From Vulgatibacter incomptus (GTDB lineage Bacteria > Myxococcota > Myxococcia > Myxococcales > Vulgatibacteraceae), in contig NZ_CP012332.1 in the NCBI RefSeq assembly GCF_001263175.1, positions 4,236,220 to 4,300,219 on the forward strand: a stretch of DNA of 64,000 nt, written 5' to 3'. Positions within the stretch are counted from its first letter, which is position 1. The number at the start of each line of letters is the position of its first letter. The translations under genes were made by a program, and so were the position numbers. The notes beneath the pieces are model-generated. The model worked only from the letters and a program-made list of their open reading frames with translations. It was not told the DNA's origin and did no database searches. Shown here piece by piece: positions 1 to 9,076 of this stretch.

Positions 1-527
1 GGAGCGCGACCGAGCCGTCGAGCATCGCGCAGGCGAACACCCAGCCCTTCGCCAGGGGCCGGCTCGCCTTCCTCCACAACGGCTTCATCGCGCGCTTCCG
101 CCAGACGGTGCAGCGCCGGCTCTGCGCCTCTCTCTCGGACGCGACCTACGCGGGGATCGCGGGGACCAGCGACTCCGAGCACCTCTTCGCGCTGATCGCC
201 GAGCGGCTGGGAGCGCGCGAGGGAGCGGAGGCGATGCGTGACGCCGCCGCTCGGGCCGTCGCGGACGTGAGCGCCTGGGCGGTGGAGGCGGGGAGCGAGG
301 CCCACTTCTCGATCGTCCTCGCCGACGGCGAGTCGCTGGTCGCCCTGCGATCGTCGACGGGCGGCGATCCGCCGAGCCTCTACGTGCTCCACGACCGAGA
401 CACGGCGACGCCCCACGTGCTCGTCGCGTCGGAGCCCCTCGACGGGGCAGCCGGGTGGCGGCCGGTGGCGCCGAACCGGACGATCGTCGCCACCTTGGGC
501 GACGGGCTTCGAGACGAGCCGCTCTGA
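1..527 (+). CDS. egtC: EgtC-like class II glutamine amidotransferase, 5'-truncated by the window edge
   Basis: The open frame runs in from the window edge (first full codon at base 3) and gives 174 residues. The first visible residues contain ANTQPF, then GRLAFLHNG, the asparagine/HNG elements that line the glutamine site of Ntn-type (class II) amidotransferases. The catalytic N-terminal Cys would lie upstream and cannot be checked. In ergothioneine biosynthesis EgtC hydrolyses the gamma-glutamyl group from the sulfoxide intermediate made by EgtB. The gene is followed after 42 bases by an egtB-type gene on the same strand, which is the main reason for choosing EgtC over another amidotransferase. 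There is no signal peptide, so a cytoplasmic enzyme is expected. Confidence 0.75.
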   Translation, partial: SATEPSSIAQANTQPFARGRLAFLHNGFIARFRQTVQRRLCASLSDATYAGIAGTSDSEHLFALIAERLGAREGAEAMRDAAARAVADVSAWAVEAGSEAHFSIVLADGESLVALRSSTGGDPPSLYVLHDRDTATPHVLVASEPLDGAAGWRPVAPNRTIVATLGDGLRDEPL

Positions 528-569
528 GCCGGAGCGAAGCCGCCTTCACACGCTCTGGAGGGGAACGCC

Positions 570-1814
570 ATGGACGACCTCGAGCAGGGGCTGGAGGAGG
601 CACGGCGCTCGACCTTGCGCCTCGTGGAAGGTCTCACCGACGCCGAGGCGCGGACGCAATACGACCCGGCCTTCTCGCCGCTCGCGTGGCACCTGGGCCA
701 CGTCGCCTGGCAGGAGGAGCGCTGGGCCCTTCGCCATGTCGGAGGGCAGGAGCCGATCGATCCGCGCCTCGACGGGATCTACGACACCTTCGTGAGCGAG
801 AAGAGGAGCCGCGGGCGAAGGCTCCCGCCTCTCGAGGCGATCCGCGCCTACGCCGCTCGCGTACGGGAGAGCTCCCTGGAGCTCCTCCGCCATGCCGATC
901 CTCCGGCGCACGGCACCTTTCGCTTCCTCGCCGGCCACGAGCACCAGCACGCCGAGACCATGGCGGTGGTGCGGCTCCTGGCTGGCCTTCCCCTCGATTC
1001 GGCCGGCTTCGCAATGCCGGCCACGCCACCGGCGCCGACGGGACCCGCCTTCGTCGAGATCCCGGCCGGGTCCTTCGTCCTCGGGGCACAGGGAGATCTC
1101 CACGCTTGGGACAACGAGGCGAAGGCCCACCCGGTCGAGCTGCCCGCCTACCGGATCGCCCGCGATCCCGTGACCAACGCCGACTGGCTCGCCTTCATGG
1201 ACGACGGCGGCTACGCCGACGATCGCCTCTGGGACGACGACGGCAGGCGCTGGCGGAACGAGGCCAAGGCCGTGGCGCCGCTCCACTGGAGCCGATCCCC
1301 CTCCGGGTGGACGCGGCGGACGCTCCTCGGGCAGCGCCCGGTGGATCCCACGCATCCGGTGGCCCACGTCTCCTGGCACGAGGCGTCTGCCTTCGCCCGC
1401 TTCGCCGGCGCGAGGCTCCCCACCGAGGCGGAGTGGGAGCGGGCGGCCTCGTGGGCGCAGGGCGCGAAGCGGCGCTGGCCGTGGGGCGAGGGAGCGCCGC
1501 CTGATGGTGTGAACATCGGATTGACTATAGGTGACACGTCGCCCTGTGAGGCGCACGCGGCCTCTCCCTGCGGCGCGAGGGCCCTCGCCGGCAACGTCTG
1601 GGAGTGGACCTCGAGCTTCTTCGACGCGTACCCGGGCTTCACCGCCGGCGCCTACCGCGGCTACAGCCTGCCCTGGTTCGGCGAGGAGCACCGGGTGCTC
1701 CGCGGAGGATGCCACCTCACGCATCCCTCGATCGCCCGCACCACCTTCCGCAACTGGTTCGTGCCGGGGATGCGCGCGTACCCCTCCGGCCTTCGGCTGG
1801 CCGAATCCCCCTGA
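570..1814 (+). CDS. egtB: EgtB-like non-heme iron sulfoxide synthase (DinB-like + FGE-sulfatase domains)
   Basis: A 414-residue protein. An N-terminal DinB-like helical bundle (about 1-140) carries WHLGH (H41, H44) and HEHQH (H123, H127), the His pattern that binds iron in EgtB. From about residue 150 to the end it is a formylglycine-generating-enzyme/sulfatase-modifying fold, starting at VEIPAGSF and ending in GLRLAES. EgtB joins hercynine to gamma-glutamylcysteine or cysteine with oxygen. The ATG is preceded by GGAGGGGA at good spacing. The upstream egtC-like gene supports an ergothioneine role; no egtD or egtA is in the window. SenA-type selenoneine synthases have the same domains and cannot be excluded from sequence alone, but the EgtC neighbour argues against that. 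Confidence 0.82.
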   Translation: MDDLEQGLEEARRSTLRLVEGLTDAEARTQYDPAFSPLAWHLGHVAWQEERWALRHVGGQEPIDPRLDGIYDTFVSEKRSRGRRLPPLEAIRAYAARVRESSLELLRHADPPAHGTFRFLAGHEHQHAETMAVVRLLAGLPLDSAGFAMPATPPAPTGPAFVEIPAGSFVLGAQGDLHAWDNEAKAHPVELPAYRIARDPVTNADWLAFMDDGGYADDRLWDDDGRRWRNEAKAVAPLHWSRSPSGWTRRTLLGQRPVDPTHPVAHVSWHEASAFARFAGARLPTEAEWERAASWAQGAKRRWPWGEGAPPDGVNIGLTIGDTSPCEAHAASPCGARALAGNVWEWTSSFFDAYPGFTAGAYRGYSLPWFGEEHRVLRGGCHLTHPSIARTTFRNWFVPGMRAYPSGLRLAESP

Positions 1815-1823
1815 AACGAAGAA

Positions 1824-1843
1824 AGCCGCCCAGGGGGGCGGCT
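1824..1843. terminator. Hairpin terminator between convergent egtB and rhodanese genes
   Basis: AGCCGCCC (1824-1831) pairs perfectly with GGGCGGCT (1836-1843) around a 4-base loop, 10 bases after the egtB stop. It lies between two genes that end towards each other, so it may serve both strands; neither side has a long T run. Confidence 0.6.
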
Positions 1844-1872
1844 CTCTTCACTCAGAAAACGGCTCGAAGCGC

Positions 1873-2382
1873 TCAGCTCTTCGGCTGGGAGACGCTCTTG
1901 CCGGCTTCCTTCCAGCCCATGATGCCGGCAGGGAGCACGTTCACGTCGGTGTAGCCCGCGGCGAGGGCGCGCTCGGCCGCCACGTGCGACGCGGTGCAGC
2001 GGGTGTTCGCGCAGTAGAAGACGAGCTTGGCGTTCTTGTCCGCCGGGAGCTCCTTGGCCGTGTCGTACTGGCTCGCCGAGGACAGGAGGATCGCGCCGGG
2101 GATCACGCCCATCTTCGAGCGGACGTCGGCGTTGTTCACGTCGAAGATCGTCGCCTTGCCCGAGACCGCGGCCAGCTCCTCGAGCGACATCATCTTCCAG
2201 GAGGCCTTCGCCTCCTTGGCCTGGTGGTGGGGGCACTCGGTGCCCTTCTCGGCGCAGGCGGCCTTGTCGCAGGTGGCGTGATCGCAGGACGCGTGGCCTT
2301 CGGCGTGGCCGGGGCAGGCGAGGGCGAGGGAAGGCACCGCGAGAGCGGCTGCGGCGGCGAGGGCGAGGAAGAGCTTCGACAC
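1873..2382 (-). CDS. Exported rhodanese-like protein with a Cys/His-rich N-terminal segment
   Basis: The GTG at 2382 is chosen because GGAGG lies just before it and it begins a clean signal peptide (KLFLALAAAAALAVPSLALA); the frame stays open 28 codons further upstream but without such features. The mature protein starts with a Cys/His-rich stretch (ACPGHAEGHASCDH and CDKAACAEKGTECPHH) that could bind metal. A rhodanese fold follows, with active-site loop FYCANTRCTAS; the first Cys is in the usual persulfide position. A periplasmic sulfur-transfer or thiol role is likely, substrate unknown. Length 169 residues. It ends facing egtB; the gene upstream on the same strand, at 2479, is about 100 bases away. 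Confidence 0.7.
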   Translation of the reverse strand: MSKLFLALAAAAALAVPSLALACPGHAEGHASCDHATCDKAACAEKGTECPHHQAKEAKASWKMMSLEELAAVSGKATIFDVNNADVRSKMGVIPGAILLSSASQYDTAKELPADKNAKLVFYCANTRCTASHVAAERALAAGYTDVNVLPAGIMGWKEAGKSVSQPKS

Positions 2383-2478
2383 GTCGGACCTCCAGCGAAA
2401 GATTCGGGAAGGACATAGTACGGCCGGCGCCGCCGCCGCAAGGGAACCGGCCCTATGCGGGCCCATCGAAACCGACCG

Positions 2479-3024
2479 CTACCGGAAGGGACGCACCACC
2501 TCGCCCTTGCGGCCCGCCTCCCGGAGCTCCACCCCCTGGCCGTAGAGTTTGCTGGCGTCCGGGAGCACCAGGTAGCCGACGGGCTGGGATTTCCGGGCCC
2601 GCCGCGACACCGCGTCCTGCACGCCCTTGAAGATCCGTTCGAAGATCGGCGCCTTCTGGACCCGGCGCTGGGTGTCGCCCGAGACGTGGAGCTCCGCCCA
2701 GAGCTGGCCGCTGCGGAGCACCTTCTCGTCGGCGTCGTAGAGCGAGCGCTCGAAGAAGATCACCGGCGAGACCACCTCGAGGATCATCAGCTTCCCCTTG
2801 TCGGGGCCTCGCTTGACCTTGTCGACCGTGATCGGCCCCGCGGCTGGCGCACCCAGGTAATAGGCCTCCTCCTCGAGGGTGCCCGCGAGCGCCTCGTCCA
2901 CCTTGGGAGCCTGCCATTTCGGAGGGACGATCCGCGGGTAGAGCTCCAGCTCCAGGGGAGCCAGGTCGCGCAGGAAGGCCGCCTCGTCCTCGGGGCCCAT
3001 GAAGAATCGGATCAGGTTCGCCAT
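2479..3024 (-). CDS. Conserved-looking protein of unknown function
   Basis: About 181 residues from the ATG at 3024 (MANLIRFF...). An in-frame ATG four codons upstream at 3036 has a weak GGAAG before it and is an equally possible start. I do not recognise a family. The protein has no signal peptide or membrane segment, is rich in charged residues, and has a basic patch near the C-terminus (VSRRARKSQ). Third-codon positions are strongly G/C like the neighbours, which supports real coding. It is transcribed away from the paralogous surface-protein genes and towards the rhodanese gene. Confidence 0.55.
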   Translation of the reverse strand: MANLIRFFMGPEDEAAFLRDLAPLELELYPRIVPPKWQAPKVDEALAGTLEEEAYYLGAPAAGPITVDKVKRGPDKGKLMILEVVSPVIFFERSLYDADEKVLRSGQLWAELHVSGDTQRRVQKAPIFERIFKGVQDAVSRRARKSQPVGYLVLPDASKLYGQGVELREAGRKGEVVRPFR

Positions 3025-3114
3025 GCGGCGCACCATAGCGCTTCCGCAGGGCGATCCGTGGGAACTGTCGGCGAAAACGATCATCCGCTCGCCACGAGAC
3101 CGGTCGAATGGTAG

Positions 3115-3138
3115 CGTTAGTTTTTGAACATACTAACG
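3115..3138. promoter_or_regulatory. Perfect inverted repeat in the divergent promoter region
   Basis: CGTTAGT (3115-3121) and ACTAACG (3132-3138) form a perfect 7-base inverted repeat with a 10-base AT-rich spacer, about 45 bases before the start of the surface-protein gene and about 80-90 bases before the divergent gene. It could be an operator for a dimeric regulator; no T run follows, so a terminator is less likely. Confidence 0.35.
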
Positions 3139-3180
3139 TCGCGAGACTCCGTTCCGCCGTAGCCGAAAGGGTTGGGCAGT

Positions 3181-5952
3181 ATGCGGTTGAGCTTCACTCA
3201 CTCCGTCGATGGCAAGCCGTTTGTCGGCGCGCTCCTCGTTCTCGCTCTCGTCGCCCTGCCGGGCGCTGCGAGTGCGGCCTACTACACGGCGATCCAGACG
3301 CCCAACACCTTCCAGGCGATGCCGCTCCCGAACGGCGCCGCGGTCACGTCGTACGGATCCTCGCAGTTCAAGGGCTGGAGCTACTCGCCGAACGAGCTCC
3401 CGATCACGCTCCCCTTCCAGGTGGGCTTCTTCGGCCAGTCGTACGGCGTGGCCAACGTGCTGGGGAAGGGCATGTTGACCTTCGGCACCCAGTACCCCAC
3501 GACGGGGAGCGGAAGCTCCGGGCAGCGCGCGATTCCGAGCACGTCGACGACGCCGCACAACTTCGTCGCGGTCTGGTGGGACCAGATCGTCTGCAATGAC
3601 ACCTCGGGCTCGGACGCGGGCGGACCGATCCAGACCCAGGTGATCGGCACCGCGCCGAGCCGGAACTTCGTCATCCAGTGGACCACGTGCCGCCGGTACG
3701 CCGGCTCCGGGGTGTTCACGGCCCAGGTCTGGCTGACCGAGGGCTCCGACGAGATCGCGGTCCACTACGGTCCCGTCACCGGGTCCGGCTCGACCTCCTG
3801 GAGCGCATCCATGGGGATCGAGAACCTCGACGGTTCGGATGGCACGTTCGGTCCTTCGGCAAGCGGCCAGAACTGCAATCCCACCTGCGGCCCGACCAAC
3901 TTCCCGACGAACACCAAGGTGACCTACAGCTCCGGGCCGAGCCTCGCGGTGCAGTCCGTCACGGCGCCGACCGAGACGTTCACCGGGCTCCCGATCTCCG
4001 TCAGCGCGGTGGTGAAGAACCAGGGTGGCAAGCCCGCGCAGGGCTTCACCGCTCGCGTGCTCGTGAACACGGAGCCTGCCTTGACCTCTTCGGCGCGAGA
4101 GCTGGCCGTCGACTCCGGGACCTATGACGCCGCGCCGGGCCAGACCGTCGCGTTCGACTTCGAGGTTCGCCTCCCGGTCGACCTGCAGGAGGGCACCTAC
4201 TACGTCCTCGTCGAGGCGGATCCCTTCCGCCAGGTACCGCAGTCGAGCCGCGCCTCCAGCGTCCGGTCGACCGCTCCGATCTCGGTGGGCGTTCGCGCGG
4301 CCAATCTCACCGTTCCGCTGGTCAGCGCGCCCGAGCAGATCGAGCTCGGGGCTGAGTTCACTGTGGATTGGGTGGCCGCGAACATCGGCAACCTCGAAGC
4401 CGACGCCGCTCCCTACATCGTGGTGCTCTCCGATCACGCGAATCCCGGGAGCTCGAGCCTGGTACTCCGCGCCGGCGAGGTCGACCTCGACATGTTCAGC
4501 GAGGTGCCCATGCGCGAGACCCTCCGGCTCCCGGCGGGCGTCGAGGCGGGTCGCTACTACGTCGGAGTGGTCTTCGATCCGGAGGCCCGAGTCTTCCAGC
4601 ACGAGCGGAACAACAACACCGGGGTCTCGAAGCCCGTGCTGGTGGCTTCGAGCGCCCTCTCCGTCGAGACGCGCGTCCTCCCCGAAGCCGCTCTCGGCGC
4701 TCCCTACTGCGTGGTCCTGAAGGCGAAGGGTGGCGACGGGCTCTACGTCTGGTCGCTCGAGGCGGGCTCGAAGCTTCCGCCGGGTCTCGTACTCGAGGAG
4801 TCCCCCAAGGGGAACCGAGCGAAGGGCCTGCCCTTTCAGACCCTGCTCTGCGGCGCCCCCAGCGGGATCGGCACCTTCGACTTCCGCCTCGCGGTCGAGT
4901 CCTACGGGCGCAGGGCCACGGGCGACCTCCAGCTCACGGTTGGCGGCTCCGCTCTGACGCTCCAGATCGCCGAGACGAGCCTTCCCGCTGCAGCCTTCGG
5001 GATCGCCTACGACACCCGGCTCACGGCCGTCGGCGGCACCGCCCCCTTCACCTGGACCCTCGTGCGAGGCCTGCCCGCCGGGCTCACGATGAACGCCGCG
5101 GGGCGGATCACCGGAACGCCCATGGAGGACGGCGGCTTCGAACCGACGGTTCGAGTGGTCGACTCCGAGGGACGGACGGCCGAGCAGACCTTGACCCTGC
5201 CTGTGATCGGGCCGGCGAACGTCGTCTGTGCCACCACCGGCCTGCCTTCGCGCAAGGTCGGAGAGAGCATGGACGGCATCGCGATCCTCGCCGCCGGCGG
5301 CAAGAAGCCCTACGCGTGGAAGACGATCTCGTCTCAGCGTCTCGGGTCGGGCGCAGGGACGACGTCGGAGATGTTCGACGGTCAGGCGCCGAAGGGTCTC
5401 ACGCTCTCCCAGGGTGGCCAGGTCGGCGGGGCGCCGAAGGAAGAGGGCTCCTACCTCTGGACCGTCGAGGTCGCGGATGCCGACCACGGCAGCCGGAGGT
5501 GTGTCCTGACCATGGACGTGAGCGGCGAGCGGAACCTCTCGGTCTCGACCCTCACGCTCCCGACCGCGGCGGTGGGCACGGCGTACTCGGCCTGGCTCCA
5601 GGCCACCGGCGGCTCGGGATCCCTCACCTGGTCGGCCTTCGATCGCGGGCTCCCCGTCGGCCTCGAGCTCGATTCGTCCGGCCGGATCTCGGGAACTCCG
5701 ACCCTGGACCAGCTCGACGGCGAGAGCTCGCGGACGTTCTCCTTTGTCGTGTCGGTCCGGGACGAGCAGAACCGTCGGGGTCTGGCCGCGCTCTCGATCC
5801 GGCTGCTCTCGGAGGCCCCGATTGCGCCGGTGGCGCGCGCGGAGTCGAAGAGCGGCTGTCAGGCCGGCGCGTCGGATCCGAGCCTCGCGGCGCTCGCGCT
5901 CGCCCTGGGTATCGGCGGCTTCCTGCGTCGCCGCGGGACTCGAGCCGCCTGA
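3181..5952 (+). CDS. MYXO-CTERM surface protein with NIDO-like, CARDB and Ig-like (He_PIG) domains, paralogue 1
   Basis: 923 residues from the ATG at 3181 (AAAGG upstream). A signal peptide ends near ALPGAASA. Then come an N-terminal domain with VPFAVWWD-like features (FVAVWWDQIVC, about residues 30-240), two CARDB-type beta domains (about 250-365 and 375-490; the second has ERNNNTG) and four He_PIG-type Ig-like repeats, recognisable by LPxGLxL...GTP, from about 490 to 880. The C-terminus has SGC, then a hydrophobic stretch and RRR, the MYXO-CTERM sorting pattern: the tail is thought to be cut and the protein anchored to the outer surface. Ligand unknown. Two paralogues follow in tandem. Confidence 0.78.
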   Translation: MRLSFTHSVDGKPFVGALLVLALVALPGAASAAYYTAIQTPNTFQAMPLPNGAAVTSYGSSQFKGWSYSPNELPITLPFQVGFFGQSYGVANVLGKGMLTFGTQYPTTGSGSSGQRAIPSTSTTPHNFVAVWWDQIVCNDTSGSDAGGPIQTQVIGTAPSRNFVIQWTTCRRYAGSGVFTAQVWLTEGSDEIAVHYGPVTGSGSTSWSASMGIENLDGSDGTFGPSASGQNCNPTCGPTNFPTNTKVTYSSGPSLAVQSVTAPTETFTGLPISVSAVVKNQGGKPAQGFTARVLVNTEPALTSSARELAVDSGTYDAAPGQTVAFDFEVRLPVDLQEGTYYVLVEADPFRQVPQSSRASSVRSTAPISVGVRAANLTVPLVSAPEQIELGAEFTVDWVAANIGNLEADAAPYIVVLSDHANPGSSSLVLRAGEVDLDMFSEVPMRETLRLPAGVEAGRYYVGVVFDPEARVFQHERNNNTGVSKPVLVASSALSVETRVLPEAALGAPYCVVLKAKGGDGLYVWSLEAGSKLPPGLVLEESPKGNRAKGLPFQTLLCGAPSGIGTFDFRLAVESYGRRATGDLQLTVGGSALTLQIAETSLPAAAFGIAYDTRLTAVGGTAPFTWTLVRGLPAGLTMNAAGRITGTPMEDGGFEPTVRVVDSEGRTAEQTLTLPVIGPANVVCATTGLPSRKVGESMDGIAILAAGGKKPYAWKTISSQRLGSGAGTTSEMFDGQAPKGLTLSQGGQVGGAPKEEGSYLWTVEVADADHGSRRCVLTMDVSGERNLSVSTLTLPTAAVGTAYSAWLQATGGSGSLTWSAFDRGLPVGLELDSSGRISGTPTLDQLDGESSRTFSFVVSVRDEQNRRGLAALSIRLLSEAPIAPVARAESKSGCQAGASDPSLAALALALGIGGFLRRRGTRAA

Positions 5953-5973
5953 CGCGACTCGTCCCGAAACGAT

Positions 5974-6010
5974 CGGTCCCCCGCCCGCATGCCGGGCGGG
6001 GTGGGGACCG
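5974..6010 (+). terminator. Long GC-rich terminator hairpin after paralogue 1
   Basis: CGGTCCCC (5974-5981) pairs with GGGGACCG (6003-6010), and an inner CCGCCCG pairs with CGGGCGG. The hairpin starts about 20 bases after the stop codon. The following bases are only modestly T-rich. Confidence 0.65.
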
Positions 6011-6130
6011 AGATGGTTTGTGTACCATTGAAATGACCTTCGCCTCGTGCGACGCTCGGTCCGATCGTGAACTGGGCGAGGCTGCCGGGACCGCTCCCTG
6101 CCGCCTCGCTCCGATCGGAGTGGAGTCGCC

Positions 6131-8881
6131 TTGGAGAAGTTCCGACCTGCCGTCGCTTCCACCTGGAAGCCCACGAATGCCGTCCCCGCAGCCCTCGCCC
6201 TCGCCCTGATCGCCGTACCGGCGATGGCGATCGCGGCGAACCCCTACGACGTCTCGACCCGGCCCATCACCTACGAGCCCCTTCCCCTCTCGGGAGGCCA
6301 GGTCACCACGCTCACGACTACGAGCACGGACGACGGCTCGGCCGACGTCGGCCTCCCGTTCCCGGTCCGTTTCTTCGACGTCGACTACCAGGAGGCGAGC
6401 GTCGGCACCAACGGCCTCGTCACCTTCGGCCCCAGGTCCACGGCCTCCTGCACGTCGGGGGAGTCCCACTGCGCCAACGCGTACAGCAACACGGCGATCC
6501 CCTCGACCTCGACGCCGAACCGCCTGATCGCCGCCTGGTGGGACGACCTGAACTGCACTCAGGGCGCCATCACCAAGCAGGTGCTCGGCCAGGCGCCGCA
6601 GCGGGAGCTCGTGATCCAGTGGGGATCGGGCTGCTATCGGACGTCGTCGACGAACGTCGTCAATATGCAGCTCTGGCTCCGCGAGGGCTCGAGCAACATC
6701 GAGATCCGCTACGGCACGGCCGCCGGCGGCTCGAGCCATAGCGCGTCCGTGGGCATCATGAGCCCGGTCCCGAGCGGCGCGGTGGAGGGCTACCGGGGCC
6801 TCAATTGCACGCCCAACTGCACCGGCGACCAGTGGCCGACCAACTCGGCGATCGTCTTCAGCCAGGGGGCGGACCTCGCGGTCGCCTCGGTGACGGCCCC
6901 CGAGATCGCCTACTCCGGCATGTCGATCGACGTCGTGGCCAAGGTGCAGAACCTGGGCGGCCTGGCGTCGCAGGCATACTCCCTTCGCTTCCTCGTCAGC
7001 CCCACGCCGTCGATCTCCACCGGGTCCCGGGAGGTCGGCAGACTGGAAGGCCTCGCGCTCTTGCAGGCCGGTGCTTCCTTCGTTTCGAACGCCACGGTGA
7101 GCCTCCCGGCCGACCTCGCCCCCGGCGCCTGGTACGTCCTGGCCGAGGTCGATCCCGACAAGCAGATCCCGGACAACGACCGCGCGAACAACCTCCGCTC
7201 GTCGGGCCCCATGGAGGTCGGTCCTCCCGCGCCGGATCTCTCGGTCTCCGACCTCCGAGCGCCGCTCCAGATCGCCCCGGGCTCGGATTTCTCGATCGAG
7301 TGGACCGCCCGGAACCTCGGAAACCTCGGCGGCGTCGACGTGCCCTACGCGGTGGTGGTCTCCGGCAGCGACTACGTCGGCGGGACCAGCCGGCGGCTCC
7401 TCGAGGGGACGATCTCCGTGGACGCCTTCTCCCTCGAGGACGTGATCGATCTCGTTCACCTCCCCGCCGACGTCCCCACTGGCATCGCCTACGTCGGCGT
7501 CGTGATCGATCCCGACCTCCGGCTCTACGAGCTCGACAAGCTCAACAACACCGGCATCTCCCCCCCGGTGCGCATCGGGTCCACCAGCCTCCAGGTGATC
7601 AACCCGGGCCTGCCCGCCGCGACGCTGGGCACCGCCTGGTGCACGAGGCTCGAGGCGGTCGGCGGCGACGGGATCTTCGCGTGGTCGGTCACGCCGGGCT
7701 CCACGCTCCCCCCGGGCCTCGCTCTCGCCGAGGAGCCGCAGGGCGCGCGCGCCGCCGGGCGCCCCTTCTCGACGCTGCTCTGCGGGCATCCGTACGCGCT
7801 GGGGACGTTCTCCTTCTCCCTCGATGTGAGGTCCGCGGGCCTCTCGGCGTCCGGTGATTTCGTCCTCGACGTCGTGCCGAGCGGGATTCCGCTCACGATC
7901 TCCACCCACGCTCTGCCGGCCGCGGGGTTCGGGCGCTCCTACACGACGCTCCTCGGAGCAATCGGTGGCGCCACGCCCTATTCGTGGACGATCACGACCG
8001 GCAAGCTCCCTGCGGGCCTCGGGCTCCGGGCCGACGGCGTGATCGCCGGCTCGCCCCTCGAGGACGGTTTCTTCCCCCTCACGGTCCGTGTCGTCGATGC
8101 GGGCGGGCAGGCGATGGAGCAGGCGCTGGACCTCATCGTGACCTCCCCGTCGCGGCTCACCTGCGTCACCGGCAGCCTCCCGGCGCGCGAGCTCGGAGAG
8201 CCCCTCGATGAGCGGCTCGTGGCCGCCGGAGGGACGAAGCCCTACAAGTGGACGAGCGGTGAGACCCAGCGCCTCGCGTCGGCCGTCGGCGAGGTGGCCG
8301 TCTCGCTCGGAGCGGCGCCGCCGCCGGGCCTCTCGCTCGCCGCCGATGGCAAGGTGACCGGCGCGCCGACCCAGGCGGGCCTCTACCTCTGGACCGTCAA
8401 GGTCGCCGACGATGCTCGGGCGTCGGAGTCCTGCGCGATCCTCTTCGACGTCCCCGTGAGCCAGGGCATGACCGTGAGCACCCAGGCGCTGGCGGACGCG
8501 TTCGTGGGTTCGCCCTATCGGGCCCAGCTCGTCGCGAGCGGCGGGGTCGGCGCGCTGCGCTGGTCGCTCTTTCCGGGGAGCCGGCTCCCGGCCGGCCTCG
8601 TCCTCGAGCCGAGCGGCCTGATCTCGGGGACGCCGACCCTGTCGCAGCTCGACGGTGAGGCGGCGCGCAACTTTGCCTTCCTGGTGGAGGTTCGCGACGA
8701 GGGCAACCGCCGCGGTCTGGGAGCGACCTCGATCCTGCTGAACGCGGAGCTGCCCGAGTCCTCCAGGTCCCCCGCGTCCTCCGGCAACACGAGCGGTTGC
8801 GGCGCCGGCGTCGGCGGGCCGAGCCTGCTGGCGCTTGCCGGTCTCGGGCTCCGCCTCGTGGCGCTCCGGCGCCGGCGGTAG
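6131..8881 (+). CDS. MYXO-CTERM surface protein with NIDO-like, CARDB and Ig-like domains, paralogue 2
   Basis: 916 residues. The start is a TTG at 6131 with GGAGTGGAG upstream; no better ATG precedes the signal peptide (ALALALIAVPAMAIA). The layout matches the upstream gene: an N-terminal domain with LIAAWWDDLNC (about 30-240), two CARDB domains, four He_PIG-like repeats with CxxxxG/GTP motifs, and a MYXO-CTERM tail beginning SGCGAGVGG and ending LRRRR. Cys pairs inside the repeats suggest disulfides, fitting export. Length and domain order are like paralogue 1, so the two arose by tandem duplication. Function unknown; adhesion or polysaccharide binding is plausible for CARDB/He_PIG proteins but is inference. 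Confidence 0.78.
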   Translation: MEKFRPAVASTWKPTNAVPAALALALIAVPAMAIAANPYDVSTRPITYEPLPLSGGQVTTLTTTSTDDGSADVGLPFPVRFFDVDYQEASVGTNGLVTFGPRSTASCTSGESHCANAYSNTAIPSTSTPNRLIAAWWDDLNCTQGAITKQVLGQAPQRELVIQWGSGCYRTSSTNVVNMQLWLREGSSNIEIRYGTAAGGSSHSASVGIMSPVPSGAVEGYRGLNCTPNCTGDQWPTNSAIVFSQGADLAVASVTAPEIAYSGMSIDVVAKVQNLGGLASQAYSLRFLVSPTPSISTGSREVGRLEGLALLQAGASFVSNATVSLPADLAPGAWYVLAEVDPDKQIPDNDRANNLRSSGPMEVGPPAPDLSVSDLRAPLQIAPGSDFSIEWTARNLGNLGGVDVPYAVVVSGSDYVGGTSRRLLEGTISVDAFSLEDVIDLVHLPADVPTGIAYVGVVIDPDLRLYELDKLNNTGISPPVRIGSTSLQVINPGLPAATLGTAWCTRLEAVGGDGIFAWSVTPGSTLPPGLALAEEPQGARAAGRPFSTLLCGHPYALGTFSFSLDVRSAGLSASGDFVLDVVPSGIPLTISTHALPAAGFGRSYTTLLGAIGGATPYSWTITTGKLPAGLGLRADGVIAGSPLEDGFFPLTVRVVDAGGQAMEQALDLIVTSPSRLTCVTGSLPARELGEPLDERLVAAGGTKPYKWTSGETQRLASAVGEVAVSLGAAPPPGLSLAADGKVTGAPTQAGLYLWTVKVADDARASESCAILFDVPVSQGMTVSTQALADAFVGSPYRAQLVASGGVGALRWSLFPGSRLPAGLVLEPSGLISGTPTLSQLDGEAARNFAFLVEVRDEGNRRGLGATSILLNAELPESSRSPASSGNTSGCGAGVGGPSLLALAGLGLRLVALRRRR

Positions 8882-8904
8882 GACTCCAGCGCGTTGTACG
8901 GCGG

Positions 8905-8949
8905 CGGGCCGTGCCTTCCCGAGCGGGGGGCACGGCCCGTCGTGTTTTT
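8905..8949 (+). terminator. Rho-independent terminator after paralogue 2
   Basis: CGGGCCGTGCC (8905-8915) pairs perfectly over 11 bases with GGCACGGCCCG (8929-8939), followed by CGTGTTTTT with a T run from 8945. It begins 24 bases after the stop codon. Confidence 0.85.
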
Positions 8950-9076
8950 ACTTTGATTACAGAATTTCACCCTTCGGATGGCTAGGCCCCGATCCAGCAG
9001 AGGACGTCTTTCATACGCTTTGATCCCCCTCAAACTAGGTCCCGGCCATATCGGGGCGTTCCCTGGAGAGTGCTCG

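Noticed and set aside
3133-6174. Open frame of about 1,000 codons on the minus strand opposite the first surface-protein gene
   Set aside because: Its Arg/Gly/Ala/Glu-rich product has no domain, while the plus strand has a signal peptide, repeats and a sorting tail; it is a shadow caused by high GC.
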